Source: Intrasporangiaceae bacterium (GTDB taxonomy: Bacteria; Actinomycetota; Actinomycetes; Actinomycetales; Dermatophilaceae). Taken from it: a stretch of 34,782 bases of DNA. Both the position numbers and the translations under genes were made by a program. The notes below the pieces were generated by a model, which was not told where the DNA came from, searched no databases, and worked only from the letters and a program-made list of their open reading frames with translations. Positions 1 to 9,719 of the stretch are shown one piece after another (position 1 is the first letter of the stretch; each line of letters begins with the position of its first letter). The DNA is taken from NCBI GenBank assembly GCA_021324575.1, contig JAJPIW010000101.1, positions 1-34,782 of the forward strand, given 5' to 3'.

Positions 1-1
1 C

Positions 2-1282
2 CTCGCGGCGCTGACCGAGATCCTGATGGGCAACATCACCGGCACCTTCCACCTCCACCTCGGTGTCCCGATCAGCCTCTTCGGAGGAAACGACGCCGAC
101 CCGCACGCACCCGCCGACGACGACCCGGAGACCGGCAACGGGGACCCGGCACCCGGCGATGACTCCACCGTCGTCGGCGACGACCCGGGCGAGGACAAGG
201 TCGTCGGGGATGAGCCGGGCGGGGACGTGTCAGTCGGCGACGGGCTGAGCCCATGCCCGTCGCCGGCATCCACGGCCAGCGAGTCGGCACGCTCGGCCGG
301 GGCCTGCTTTGGCCTGGTCTTCCCCGATGCCCCAGGCAGCGCGAGACCGGCCAACCGCGACCCGGATGACCTGATCGCGGTCACCGGGTTCGGCACCGCC
401 GGCACCGTGCACCTGACCCGGGCCTTCCTCGAACACCTACTGCACGCCGCCAAGACCGGCACGGCGCCACCCCACCCTCCGGGACAGACGCCCGCCCAGT
501 TCCGCGGCACCCGCGACGTCATCGGCTGCCACGACACCACCGGCGCCTACCTGACCGGCACCACCGACCTACACCACTGGCTCAACCTGGACGACCCCAC
601 CAGTCAGCCGCCCCCGACGCCACCACGCACCGAGGCCTACCGACCCACCACCGCCCTCCGCCGACTACTCACCGCCCGCGACGGCCGCTGCCGATTCCCG
701 CACTGCCAAGCCGCGGCCCGGTTCACCGACATCGACCACATCCTGCCCTGGCCCGCCGGCGCCACCGCCCTGGCCGGGCTGGCCCTGCTCTGCCGACGTC
801 ACCACCGGATCAAACAACGCCACCGCTGGCAGGTCCGGATCCGCCCCGACGCCACCCTGGAATGGACCACCCCCACCGGACACGTCCGAACCACTCACCC
901 CATCGACCACCTCGAACCGACCCGGCCACCCCGCCCCCGCAAGAACCACGGCGAGGGTGAGGGCGGACTGAGCCGCGACGACCGATTCGGCGATCCACTC
1001 CTGCCCCCGACACCACCAGCCCAACAGCTCCCAGCACTGCCGCCCAGACCGCGACCCAGCACCGGGAGTCACCCGGACGGCGACTTCGGCTGGATCGCCG
1101 ACCTCTACTCCACAACCGCGGATACAAAGCGCGGCTGGCACTCCGTCACCATCACCCACACCGAACTCCAGCGATCCGCCGCACGCCGACACGCCACCCA
1201 AGCCGCCACCGACGCCCAGCGGCTCGGCGCCCAACGGGCCGCCGAACGCGCCGCCCGCGACGCCGAACCACCACCCTTCTGA
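2..1282 (+). CDS. HNH endonuclease, DUF222/13E12 family (5' end outside window)
   Basis: The frame is open to the left edge, so the start lies outside the window; the first ATG inside is at 26. The C-terminal half holds an HNH nuclease fold: a CRFPHC cysteine pair, DIDHI with the first catalytic His, and LCRRHHRIK. This arrangement is typical of the multi-copy actinobacterial 13E12 repeat family, whose N-terminal DUF222 domain would be upstream; the GTFHLHLGVPISLFGG stretch resembles the end of that domain. Two oddities stand out. An Asp/Gly/Pro-rich low-complexity insert with repeated GDDPGED/GDEPGGD units follows at about residues 33-70 after the ATG. The usual Asn of the HNH signature (N-L before LCRRHH) appears as Gly (LAGLALLC). 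The family is often mobile or repeated and its function is poorly known. DNA cleavage is inferred from the fold only. Confidence 0.85.
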   Translation, partial: LAALTEILMGNITGTFHLHLGVPISLFGGNDADPHAPADDDPETGNGDPAPGDDSTVVGDDPGEDKVVGDEPGGDVSVGDGLSPCPSPASTASESARSAGACFGLVFPDAPGSARPANRDPDDLIAVTGFGTAGTVHLTRAFLEHLLHAAKTGTAPPHPPGQTPAQFRGTRDVIGCHDTTGAYLTGTTDLHHWLNLDDPTSQPPPTPPRTEAYRPTTALRRLLTARDGRCRFPHCQAAARFTDIDHILPWPAGATALAGLALLCRRHHRIKQRHRWQVRIRPDATLEWTTPTGHVRTTHPIDHLEPTRPPRPRKNHGEGEGGLSRDDRFGDPLLPPTPPAQQLPALPPRPRPSTGSHPDGDFGWIADLYSTTADTKRGWHSVTITHTELQRSAARRHATQAATDAQRLGAQRAAERAARDAEPPPF

Positions 1283-1307
1283 CCCACCCGAACAGATGCC
1301 CCACCCG

Positions 1308-1325
1308 GGCTTGTGCGGGCAAGCC
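1308..1325 (+). terminator. weak hairpin after the HNH gene
   Basis: A 6-bp stem (GGCTTG/CAAGCC) closes a 6-nt loop about 25 nt after the HNH stop codon. There is no T-tract, so it is at best a weak terminator. Confidence 0.3.
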
Positions 1326-1425
1326 TTGGATGCGGCCTCGGGTCGGTCGCCATGTGCGGGGCCGACGACTCCGCAGGACACTGATCCTTGATGCGCCCCG
1401 CGCGGACACTCAGCGGAGCCCTGGC

Positions 1426-1437
1426 TAGGCTGCGGCC
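1426..1437 (+). promoter_or_regulatory. leaderless -10 hexamer for the cupin gene
   Basis: TAGGCT at 1426-1431 ends 6 nt before the ATG at 1438. A CGGACA hexamer (compare TTGACA) lies 17 nt further upstream. There is no Shine-Dalgarno sequence, so the transcript probably starts at or next to the ATG. Confidence 0.55.
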
Positions 1438-1794
1438 ATGCCTTCGCTCATCGCCACGCCCACGACGATCCCGGTCCCGGGCGGCAAGGTCATCGAGGAG
1501 CACGTCGGCCGGGTCAACACCGGAACCGAAGCCGTCTCCATCGCTCACATGAAGGCCCCAGCAGGCTGGTCCGAGCCGTTCCAGGCCCCGGCCTTCGACG
1601 AGTACACCCTCGTCCTGGCCGGCACCGTGCTCGTCGACCACGACGGCGGCACCCTCGAGGTGGCGGCCGGACAGTGCGTCCTCACTCGGGCCGGCGAGCG
1701 AGTCCGCTACTCCTGCGGGCCCGCTGGCGCCGAGTACGTCGCCGTGTGCCTTCCGGCCTTTGCCCCCGACACCGTAAACCGGGACGACGACTGA
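1438..1794 (+). CDS. small single-domain cupin protein
   Basis: This is a 118-aa protein made of one cupin beta-barrel. The segment FDEYTLVLAGTVLVDHDGG at about residues 51-69 matches cupin motif 1 in outline (E..Y.L.G), and LEVAAGQCVLTRAGERVRY is the inter-motif strand pair ending in the usual G-E-R/V-R. The metal-binding His residues of classic cupins are mostly absent: no H.H pair is seen in motif 1, so it may not bind metal in the standard way. The family includes small enzymes and sugar or ligand sensors, and nothing here points to a particular substrate. The start is set by a leaderless promoter ending 6 nt upstream. It precedes a flavin-dependent oxidoreductase gene in the same direction but is separated from it by a 72-nt spacer with its own ribosome binding site. 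Confidence 0.8.
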   Translation: MPSLIATPTTIPVPGGKVIEEHVGRVNTGTEAVSIAHMKAPAGWSEPFQAPAFDEYTLVLAGTVLVDHDGGTLEVAAGQCVLTRAGERVRYSCGPAGAEYVAVCLPAFAPDTVNRDDD

Positions 1795-1836
1795 CTGACC
1801 CGAGGGAATGGGCGTAAAGCCCGTCGGGTTGGCCTT

Positions 1837-1858
1837 GGACGAGAGTCGTCCCCGAAAG
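1837..1858 (+). promoter_or_regulatory. hairpin and ribosome binding site before the LLM oxidoreductase
   Basis: A 6-bp stem (GGACGA, loop GAG, TCGTCC, 1837-1851) sits directly upstream of GAAAGG (1854-1859). That purine run is placed correctly for the GTG start at 1867 and decides the start. Confidence 0.45.
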
Positions 1859-1866
1859 GCCCACCT

Positions 1867-2859
1867 GTGTCCATCCCCCTGTCCATCCTCGACCTCGCGA
1901 CGATCCGTGAGGGCGGGACGGCTGCCGAGTCCTTCGACGCCAGCGTGCAGCTGGCCCAGCTCGCGGAGTCCCGCGGCTACACGAGGATCTGGTACGCCGA
2001 GCACCACAACATGCCCTCGATCGCCTCGTCGGCGACGAGCGTCCTCATCGCGCACGTCGCCGCGAACACCGAGACGATCCGGCTCGGCTCGGGCGGGATC
2101 ATGCTGCCCAACCACTCACCCCTCGTCATCGCCGAGCAGTTCGGCACCCTCGCCTCCCTGCACCCCGGTCGGATCGACCTCGGCCTCGGCCGGGCGCCCG
2201 GCACCGACCAGGTGACGATGCGCGCCCTGCGCCGCGACCCGACCGCGGCCGACACCTTCCCCCAGGACGTCCTGGAGCTGCAGGGCTACCTCACCGGCCC
2301 GTCCCGGATCCCGGGCATCGAGGCGACGCCCGGTCGCGGGACCGACGTTCCGCTCTACATCCTCGGGTCGTCGTTGTTCGGCGCCCAGCTCGCCGCGCAG
2401 CTCGGCCTGCCGTACGCCTTCGCCTCGCATTTCGCGCCTGACGCGCTGGAGCAGGCGGTCGCCGTCTACCGAGACCGGTTCGAGCCGTCGGCACAGCTTG
2501 CGGAGCCCTACGTCATCGCCGGAGTCAACGCGCTCGTCGCCGACACCGAGGAGGAGGCGCAGGCCGAGCTGGACGCTGCCGTGCGCCGCCGGATCCTCCA
2601 GTTCGTCGCCCGCGGTCGCACCCTGTCGCCCGAGGAGCAGGAGGTCGTCCTCGCCTCGCCGGCCGCCGCGCAGGTCGCCGGCATGGTCCGCTACCGCGCC
2701 GTCGGAACGGCCGAGCAGGTGCGGGACGGACTCGCGGCGTTCGCCAAGCACGCGGATGCCGACGAACTCATCCTCGCGACCCAGGCATCGAGCACCCAGG
2801 CCTGGCTGCGCTCCTTCGACCTCCTCGTGCCCGAGGGGTCGCCCGCGTCGGTCGGCTGA
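1867..2859 (+). CDS. LLM-class flavin-dependent oxidoreductase (luciferase-like monooxygenase)
   Basis: This 330-aa protein is a single luciferase-like TIM barrel of normal length. Recognisable family landmarks are the N-terminal [10 protein letters not shown] strand, [10 protein letters not shown] at about residues 40-49, [16 protein letters not shown] at about 71-86, and [14 protein letters not shown] at about 98-111. These are conserved in the MsnO8/YhbW-type branch, which uses F420 or FMN. The enzyme is cytoplasmic; the substrate is unknown. The start is GTG with GAAAGG 8 nt upstream. The adenosine deaminase gene follows 40 nt later but has its own leaderless promoter, so the two need not be co-transcribed. 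Confidence 0.9.
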   Translation: MSIPLSILDLATIREGGTAAESFDASVQLAQLAESRGYTRIWYAEHHNMPSIASSATSVLIAHVAANTETIRLGSGGIMLPNHSPLVIAEQFGTLASLHPGRIDLGLGRAPGTDQVTMRALRRDPTAADTFPQDVLELQGYLTGPSRIPGIEATPGRGTDVPLYILGSSLFGAQLAAQLGLPYAFASHFAPDALEQAVAVYRDRFEPSAQLAEPYVIAGVNALVADTEEEAQAELDAAVRRRILQFVARGRTLSPEEQEVVLASPAAAQVAGMVRYRAVGTAEQVRDGLAAFAKHADADELILATQASSTQAWLRSFDLLVPEGSPASVG

Positions 2860-2887
2860 CCTGAGGTCGTGCCGTCGACGGCGGCAC

Positions 2888-2899
2888 TAGGGTCGTCGC
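2888..2899 (+). promoter_or_regulatory. leaderless -10 hexamer for adenosine deaminase
   Basis: TAGGGT at 2888-2893 ends 6 nt before the ATG at 2900, and there is no ribosome binding site. No convincing -35 hexamer is seen. Confidence 0.5.
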
Positions 2900-4036
2900 A
2901 TGACTGCCGAGAGACCCACTACCGAGGTCATCGCCCGCGCTCCCAAGGCCCTGCTCCACGACCACCTCGACGGCGGACTGCGGCCGGAGACGATCATCGA
3001 GATCGCCGACGAGGTCGGGTATGCCGGTCTGCCGACGACCGATCCGGCCGCTCTTCGCGCGTGGTTCCGGGACAGCGCCAACTCGGGGTCGCTGGTCCGC
3101 TACCTGGAGACCTTCGACCAGACGGTTGCCGTCATGCAGACCGCCGAAGGGCTGCGACGGGTCGCCAAGGAGAGCGCGCTCGACCTCGCCGCCGACGGCG
3201 TCGTCTATGCCGAGAGCCGCTACGCGCCCGAGCAGCACCTCACCGGCGGCCTGATGCTCGAGGAGGTCGTCGAGGCGGTCAACGCCGGCTTCCGCGAGGG
3301 TGAGCTGGAGGCCGCCGCGGCCGGCACGCCGATCCGGATGGTGTCCCTCCTCACCGCGATGCGGCACGCCGCCAAGTCGACCGAGATAGCCGAGCTGGCG
3401 GTGCGCTACCGCGACGAGGGCGTCGGCGGCTTCGACATCGCCGGAGCCGAGGCCGGCTACCCACCCACCCGGCACCTCGACGCCTTCGAGTACCTCCGCC
3501 GCGAGAACGCCCACTTCACCATCCACGCCGGCGAGGCGTTCGGGCTGCCCTCGATCTGGGAGGCGATCCAGTGGTGCGGCGCCGACCGGCTCGGCCACGG
3601 CGTGCGCATCGTCGACGACATCGCCATCGCCGGCGCGGCCTTCCTCGACGATCCGGGAGCCGCGCTCGCCGCGCCCAAGGAGGCGGTCTACCTCGGTCTC
3701 CTCGCGGCATACATCCGGGACACTCGGATCCCGCTGGAGATGTGCCCGAGCAGCAACGTCCAGACGGGTGCCGCGGAATCCGTTGCGCTGCACCCGATCA
3801 CGCTCCTCAAGGACCTGCGCTTCCGGGTCACCGTCAACACCGACAACCGGCTGATGAGCGACACGACGATGAGCAGGGAGATGCAGCTGCTCGTCGACGA
3901 CGCCGGCTGGACCCTGGAAGACCTGCGCTGGGTGACGATCAACGCGATGAAGTCGGCGTTCCTCCCCTTCGACGAGCGGTTGGCCATCATCGAGGACGTC
4001 GTCAAGCCGGGGTATGCCGCGCTCGGAGTCTCCTAG
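2900..4036 (+). CDS. add: adenosine deaminase
   Basis: This 378-aa protein is a zinc-dependent amidohydrolase-fold enzyme that deaminates adenosine and deoxyadenosine to the inosine forms. The landmarks are in order: LLHDHLDGG near residue 20 (the HxH metal ligands), YAESRYAP near 95, [14 protein letters not shown] near 215 (metal His and catalytic Glu), DRLGHGVRI near 235, PLEMCPSSN near 280 and [10 protein letters not shown] near 315 (metal-binding Asp). The VNTDN form of the last motif is the actinobacterial type. The product would feed the purine nucleoside phosphorylase encoded at 24979-25827. The gene converges on the RDD gene. Its last codons (4011-4036) are part of a 60-bp direct repeat whose second copy ends inside the RDD gene. 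Confidence 0.95.
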   Translation: MTAERPTTEVIARAPKALLHDHLDGGLRPETIIEIADEVGYAGLPTTDPAALRAWFRDSANSGSLVRYLETFDQTVAVMQTAEGLRRVAKESALDLAADGVVYAESRYAPEQHLTGGLMLEEVVEAVNAGFREGELEAAAAGTPIRMVSLLTAMRHAAKSTEIAELAVRYRDEGVGGFDIAGAEAGYPPTRHLDAFEYLRRENAHFTIHAGEAFGLPSIWEAIQWCGADRLGHGVRIVDDIAIAGAAFLDDPGAALAAPKEAVYLGLLAAYIRDTRIPLEMCPSSNVQTGAAESVALHPITLLKDLRFRVTVNTDNRLMSDTTMSREMQLLVDDAGWTLEDLRWVTINAMKSAFLPFDERLAIIEDVVKPGYAALGVS

Positions 4037-4264
4037 CCCCGGTGCCTACACCGTCGGCTGGCTGCCGAGTCGCTCCTGAGCGCGGGACCGAACCTCTGCT
4101 AGCAGAGGCTGGGTCACTCAGCAGAGGTTGCACCCTGCGCTGAGTCGCCCAAGGTCCGCTGAGTCGCCGGCGCCTGAGTCGCGGGGCCTCAAGCCCAAAC
4201 ATCCGGTATGCCGCGCTCTGAGTCTGCCGGTCTCGTCGCCTACACCGTCGGCTGGCTGCCGAGC
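4011..4264. repeat. 60-bp imperfect direct repeat flanking the add/RDD convergent spacer
   Basis: Copies at 4011-4070 and 4205-4264 are offset by 194 bp and match at roughly 50 of 60 positions. The mismatches lie in the middle, and the last 23 or so positions before the end are nearly identical. Copy 1 contains the true 3' end of add plus a copy of the last RDD codons. Copy 2 contains a degenerate add tail (RYAAL then stop) plus the true 3' end of the RDD gene. The 134 bp between the copies hold palindromes and three CTGAGTCGC-like units near 4140, 4159 and 4174. Confidence 0.75.
4091..4130. terminator. palindrome and inverted repeat in the convergent spacer
   Basis: CCTCTGCTAGCAGAGG (4093-4108) is a perfect 16-bp palindrome. 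AACCTCTGCT (4091-4100) can instead pair with AGCAGAGGTT at 4120-4129. Between two convergent genes this could end transcription from both sides, although there is no T-tract. Confidence 0.4.
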
Positions 4265-5064
4265 AGCCGGGCGCGGAGCTGCTCGTCGCGGACCAGCCGC
4301 TCGGCGTCGCGGCGGCGACGGTCGGCGAGGACGGCGGCGAGGACGTACTCCGGGTGCCAGCCGGGCGGTGGTGCGGGGGAGACGTACCGGAGGGTGTCGG
4401 CGAGCAGCTGCCGGCCGATCTGGTCGCGTGCCTGCGGGGTGAAGCCACCCGTGCGGGCCAGGAACTGGCGGACCGCCAGGGCCAGCCCGGTGGGAAGCAC
4501 GCCGATGTCGGCCTGTCGGGCCCACGCGGCCAGCAGGGGGTGGGCCTGCGGGGCGGGCGGCAGCCGGACGGAGTGGCGTTCGCTGATGGCATACGTGCCG
4601 GCAGCCAGGTCCCCGAGTCGCTTTGCCCGCTGGGTCACGACCGCGCAGATGAGCGAAGGACCACCGAACGCGACAGTGAACTCGACCAGGGCGGTGAGGG
4701 CGCGGAGCAGCGCCTGGCGCCCGGTCACCGGACCGCCGTCGTCGCGGACGATCCGCAGGCCGAGGGCATAGCGGCCCACCGACTTGCCGCGGGTCAGGGT
4801 CTCCAGGGCTGCCGGGAAGACGACGACGACCACGATGACGCAGAGCAGGCCGACCGTGCGCTGCACGGCCCCGGAGACGTCGGCCGACGCGGCGGTCGCC
4901 GCCAGGGCCAGCAGCGCGAGGAGGACCGCCAGGACCACGATGTCGATGAGCCGTGAGGCGACGCGTGACACGACCGAGGCCACCGGCAGCTCGATGGCGA
5001 CGGCCTCGCCGATCACCTGCTCGTCGCGGGCGTAGCCGCCCTGCGTCCCCGCCGTGGTGCTCAC
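4240..5064 (-). CDS. RDD family membrane protein
   Basis: This 274-aa protein has an RDD domain at about residues 28-165. It carries SRLIDIVVL with the family Arg and Asp followed by a hydrophobic helix, a second strongly hydrophobic helix (LLCVIVVVVVFPAAL), GKSVGRYALGLRIVRDDGG, and KRLGDLAAGTYAI with the final Asp. The C-terminal 100 residues are soluble and Arg-rich. RDD proteins sit in the cytoplasmic membrane and their role is unsettled (some have been linked to ion transport). The start is GTG at 5064, preceded 7 nt upstream by a TAGAGT -10 hexamer. A much longer open frame continues to 6186 but only mirrors the spoIIM-like gene. Pairing with the divergent SpoIIM-like gene and the MoxR/DUF58 block is a recurring actinobacterial arrangement (compare mycobacterial Rv3691-Rv3695). 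Confidence 0.88.
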   Translation of the reverse strand: MSTTAGTQGGYARDEQVIGEAVAIELPVASVVSRVASRLIDIVVLAVLLALLALAATAASADVSGAVQRTVGLLCVIVVVVVFPAALETLTRGKSVGRYALGLRIVRDDGGPVTGRQALLRALTALVEFTVAFGGPSLICAVVTQRAKRLGDLAAGTYAISERHSVRLPPAPQAHPLLAAWARQADIGVLPTGLALAVRQFLARTGGFTPQARDQIGRQLLADTLRYVSPAPPPGWHPEYVLAAVLADRRRRDAERLVRDEQLRARLLGSQPTV

Positions 5065-5088
5065 GCTCGCCACTCTAGGCTGTCGGGT
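5065..5088. promoter_or_regulatory. divergent leaderless promoters with overlapping -10 hexamers
   Basis: TAGGCT on the plus strand (5076-5081) ends 7 nt before the GTG at 5089. TAGAGT on the minus strand (5077-5072) ends 7 nt before the GTG at 5064. The two hexamers share the TA at 5076-5077. Only 24 bp separate the start codons, so both transcripts should lack a leader. Confidence 0.6.
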
Positions 5089-6084
5089 GTGGACCTGGAC
5101 GCGTTCGTCAGCCAGCACCAGCCGCAGTGGTCGCGGCTGGACGCGCTGCTCGGCAAGCGTCGCCCGAGCGCGACCGAGGCCGACGAGATCCTCGACCTGT
5201 ACCAGCGGGTGTCGACGCATCTCTCCGTGGTCCGCAGCGAGAGTCCGGACCCCACCCTCGTGCGCTACCTCTCCGCCCTGCTGACCCGCGCCCGGGTGCT
5301 CTCCTCGAGCCGGCGGGCCACGACCTGGCACGGGGTGCTGGAGTTCGTCACCCGGACCTTTCCCGCCGCGCTCTACCGACTCCGCCGGTGGTGGATCACG
5401 ATCTGGGTCGCCAACCTGGCTGTGGCCGCCGCAATCGTCGCGTGGGCGATGCGGCACCCCGAGCTCTACAACCGGGTCCTCACGAGGACCGAGATCGACC
5501 AGCTCGTCAACACCGACTTCGCGAGCTACTACAGCGAGTACGCGCACCACGAGTTCGCGACCATGGTCTGGGTCAACAACGCCTGGGTCAGCGCCCTGTG
5601 CATCACCTTCGGGGTCTTCGGCTTCCCGGTCATCGGGCTGCTGTGGGACAACATCTTCAACGTCGGCATCATCGGCGCGCTCATGTTCGACCACCACCGC
5701 GCCTCCCTGTTCTTCGGCATGCTGCTGCCGCACGGCCTGCTCGAGCTGACTGCCGTCTTCGTCGCTGCCGCCGCGGGGCTGCGTCTGTTCTGGTCCTGGA
5801 TCGACCCCGGCCCACGGCGTCGAGCCGATGCCTTCGCTGCCGAGGGCCGCACGGCGATCGCGGTGGCGATCGGCCTGGTCGGCGTGCTCCTCGTGAGCGG
5901 GGTCATCGAGGGCTTCGTGACCCCTTCGGGTCTGCCGACGTGGGCGCGGGTGGGCATCGGCATCGTCGCCGAGCTTGCCTTCTTCACCTATGTCTGGACG
6001 CTGGGTCGCAAGGCGTTCCTCGAGGGCGTCACCGGGGACCTCGACCGCCGCGACATCGGCGACACCCTGCCCGTCGCTGCCTGA
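5089..6084 (+). CDS. stage II sporulation protein M (SpoIIM/DUF95) family membrane protein
   Basis: This 331-aa protein has a soluble N-terminal segment of about 95 residues, including DEILDLYQRVSTHLSVVRS, the usual SpoIIM-family lead-in. It is followed by several membrane helices (for example WVANLAVAAAIVAWAM, ALCITFGVFGFPVIGLLW, IAVAIGLVGVLLVSGVI). The HHEFATMVWVNNAWVSAL region and the LLPHGLLELTAVFVAAAAG stretch (family E-L/T with GLLE) are characteristic. No endospores are implied: the family is widespread in non-sporulating Actinobacteria next to RDD, MoxR and DUF58 genes, where its role is unknown. Expression is probably leaderless from the overlapping divergent promoter. A strong palindromic terminator follows 55 nt after the stop. 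Confidence 0.88.
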   Translation: MDLDAFVSQHQPQWSRLDALLGKRRPSATEADEILDLYQRVSTHLSVVRSESPDPTLVRYLSALLTRARVLSSSRRATTWHGVLEFVTRTFPAALYRLRRWWITIWVANLAVAAAIVAWAMRHPELYNRVLTRTEIDQLVNTDFASYYSEYAHHEFATMVWVNNAWVSALCITFGVFGFPVIGLLWDNIFNVGIIGALMFDHHRASLFFGMLLPHGLLELTAVFVAAAAGLRLFWSWIDPGPRRRADAFAAEGRTAIAVAIGLVGVLLVSGVIEGFVTPSGLPTWARVGIGIVAELAFFTYVWTLGRKAFLEGVTGDLDRRDIGDTLPVAA

Positions 6085-6139
6085 CCGGCATACGGAGAAG
6101 CGCTCGCACCCTGCGCGTTTCTGCGCCACGCCACAGAGC

Positions 6140-6177
6140 CCGACGACCGGCGCACAGATCTGTGCGCCGGTCGTCGG
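6140..6177. terminator. bidirectional terminator palindrome
   Basis: A 19-bp perfect inverted repeat centred between 6158 and 6159 (CGACGACCGGCGCACAGA and its complement, plus one more pair) lies between the convergent spoIIM-like and DUF58 genes. It is GC-rich with no clear T-run and can serve both directions. Confidence 0.65.
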
Positions 6178-6217
6178 CTTGTGCACCGGGGCGCAGAGAG
6201 CTGGCGGCCGGGACCGG

Positions 6218-7509
6218 CTAGAGCAGGCCCTCGGCCTTGAGCCAGAGGTAGTGGTCCGCGAGCCGGACGGGCAGCGTCTCGGGGTCGGCGTCGATGACGG
6301 TGACCCCGAGCTGGGCGAGGGCCCGTGCCGTGCGTGCCCGCAGCGCCGTGGTCCGCTCGGCGGCGGCCGCGTCGTAGACCTCGCTCGCTGTCGTCCGGAG
6401 CCCCCGCATGCGGGTGATCGCCGTGTCGGACACCGATGCGACGACGACCCGGTGGTGGGCGACGAGCGACGGGAGCACGGGCAGCAGCCCCTCCTCGATG
6501 GCAGCCGACTCCAGGGGAGTCAAGAGCACGACGAGCGAGCGTCGGTTGCCTCGACCGGTCACCTCCTGGGCGAGCAGGACCCAGTCGGCCTCGACGAGGC
6601 TCGGCTCGACCGGTGACATCGCCTCGACCATGTCGCGCAGCAGGGCCCCGCGCTCGGCGCCGGCCACGCGGGCATGCACGCGCCGGTCGCCCACGACGAG
6701 CTGGACCCGGTCGTGCGCACTCGCGGCGAGCGCCCCCAGGAGCAGTGCGGCGTCCATCTCGGCGTCCAGCCGCGGGGCGTCGTCGACCCGGCCGGCGCTG
6801 GTGCGGGAGGTGTCGAGGACGAGCACGACCCGTCGGTGCTGCTCGGGCTGCCAGGTCCGGACGACGAGGGACTGCCGCCGCGCCGTGGCCCGCCAGTCGA
6901 TCGACCGCACGTCGTCACCGTCGACCCAGTCGCGCAACGAGTCGAACTCGGTCCCCTGGCCGCGGGTGCGGACGGCAGAGCGGCCGTCGAGCTGGCGCAG
7001 CATGGCCAGCCTGCTGGCGAGGTGTCTCCGCGCGCCGAACGGGTGCAGCGCCCGCAGCCGCCCGGGCAGGTCGAACGACTGCTGCCGGGCGGCGAGCCCG
7101 AGCGGGCCGTCGAGCCGCACCGTCACCCGATCGGCCAGGCGGTCGCCGCGACGGGTCGGGGTGAGGGCCGTCCGCAGGACGGTGCGCTCGCCGGCGGGCA
7201 GACGGAGCGTATGCCGGGAACGCGCGGCTCCCGCGGATGGCTGCCAGGCGTCCCGCACGACGCCCCGGACGGTGCGCCCACTCGGGTTGAGCACGACGAG
7301 CTCGCTGGACGCCGAGTCGCCGAGGCGGACCTGCGGGGTGCTGCGTCGGCTGATCCGCAGGGCGTCGGGTCGGGGCGCCAGGAGCCAGTCCACGCCGAGC
7401 ACGAGGACCAGGCCGAGCCACCACCATCGGACCGTCGCCTGCGACGGCCAGGCCGCCAGCGCGAGGAGGCCGGGCAGGACGAGCCACAGGGCCCTGGTCT
7501 TCACCGCCA

Positions 7510-7510
<1 letters not shown>
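6218..7510 (-). CDS. DUF58 domain protein (VWA-like)
   Basis: This 430-aa protein has two N-terminal membrane helices (LWLVLPGLLALAAW and WWWLGLVLVLGVDWLL), a beta-rich extracytoplasmic-type segment, and the DUF58 signature GTEFDSLRDWVDGDDVRSID at about residues 182-201 with the following WRATARR. After it comes a von Willebrand A-like region opening with VVLVLDTSR, the metal-site-like DxS. These proteins act with MoxR AAA+ ATPases, probably as substrate adaptors or metal-dependent chaperones. Its ATG overlaps the moxR stop by one base (TGATG), which implies translational coupling. It is the last gene of the minus-strand run and is followed by the palindromic terminator. Confidence 0.92.
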
Positions 7511-8507
<997 letters not shown>

Positions 8508-8511
<4 letters not shown>

Positions 8512-9719
8512 GAGGTGCGTACCTGTTCTTCGAGGTCGGACAGCTGCTGGGCCAGGTCGAGCAAGGATCGGTCATCGCGCTGGAGCGGGGCATACAGGAG
8601 TGCCTGGAGGTCGGCGGCCGGTCGCCCGGTGGCACGGCATACGGCGTCGACGAGGGTCTCGACCGGCGCGCCGGGGCGGATGCCGAACCGTCGGCCGAGT
8701 CGTGAGATCGTCCCGGCCCGGAGCAGGGTCGCCGCACGGTCGCGGTCGCCGGACCGGCGGTAGAGCCGGCCCAGGTTCTCGGTCGTCTCCACGGCGCGGA
8801 CGACGACGGGAAGCGGCTCTGGGACGACGCGGCCGAGCCGGCGCCCACGCACGAGGGCGAGCAGGACGACGGCCGACCCGAGCAGCCAGACGAGTGGTCG
8901 GAACCACGGGGGGAACTGCACGCCTCCGGGCTTGGCGGCCTCGCCGTCGGCGATGTCGCTGTCGCCCGGGACGTACCAGACGAGGTGCGGCGAGGCGCCG
9001 AGCGCGCGGATCGCCAGCCCCGCGTTGTCGTCCGCGGCCACCCGCTCGTTGGAGAGAAAGTCGTCGAAGCCGACGAGCACCAGCTCGCGGCCCGCGGGAT
9101 CGGTGCGGGTCAGCAGCGGCGCGGCGCCTTTGGGCGCCAGGTCGGTGAAGCAGGCCGTCCACGACGAGCCGGTCGAGGGTCGGTAGGCGTGGACGCCGCG
9201 CTGGACGGCCACGTCGGAACGCACGACATCGGTGGTACAGCCGGCCTTGACCGGGGTGCTGGACCAGTAGACGGTGGCCGTCGCCGGCACGTCCATGGCG
9301 GTGAGCGCAGCCGCGCCGGGAGCGATGAGCACGGTCCGGTGGGCGAACTGGGCGTGGTCCATGGCCCGGCGGGCGTTGTCGGGCGACAGCTCGTCCGGGT
9401 CGACGATCACGACGGTCGTGGACCCGTCGACGGTGGCATCGGTGAAGGAGCCGATCGAGCGCCGGACGTCGATGTCGACGCCGTGGGCACGCAGCACCTC
9501 CGCGACCGCCCGCGCGCCGGCCCGCTTGGGGTTGTCAGGGTCGAGCGCGCCCTTGGCCGCGGGGTGGATGAGGACGGCCGCGCCGAGCAGTCCGACCCCC
9601 ACAACGAGGAGGAGCAGCCACCGGAGCCCGGATCGCACCCGCCGGGACGCGCCGGTGTCCACGGCCCGCATGCCCGGATCGCCGACGCCCGTGACCCCGG
9701 GTGTTGCAGTGGACGTCAC
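8508..9719 (-). CDS. DUF4350 domain membrane protein
   Basis: This 403-aa protein has an N-terminal helix (LLLLVVGVGLLGAAVLI, about residues 34-50) followed by the DUF4350 segment: NPKRAGARAVAEVLRAHGVD, a Rossmann-like run TTVVIVDPDELSPDNARR, and LVLVGFDDFLSNE. A second membrane helix (LVWLLGSAVVLLALV) lies near residue 285, and a soluble C-terminal domain follows. The start is GTG overlapping the DUF4129 stop (GTGA). An alternative extended frame upstream only mirrors the DUF4129 gene. In other Actinobacteria this protein is invariably encoded between DUF4129 and MoxR; a role in the envelope-linked MoxR complex is inferred from context. Confidence 0.85.

Noticed and set aside
1837-1851. Riboswitch before the LLM oxidoreductase
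   Set aside because: Only a single 6-bp stem is seen, with no conserved aptamer-like sequence.
5065-6186. Long minus-strand open frame continuing upstream of the RDD gene
   Set aside because: It lies antisense to the SpoIIM-like gene, has charged low-complexity text, and the RDD protein has a good GTG start with its own promoter.
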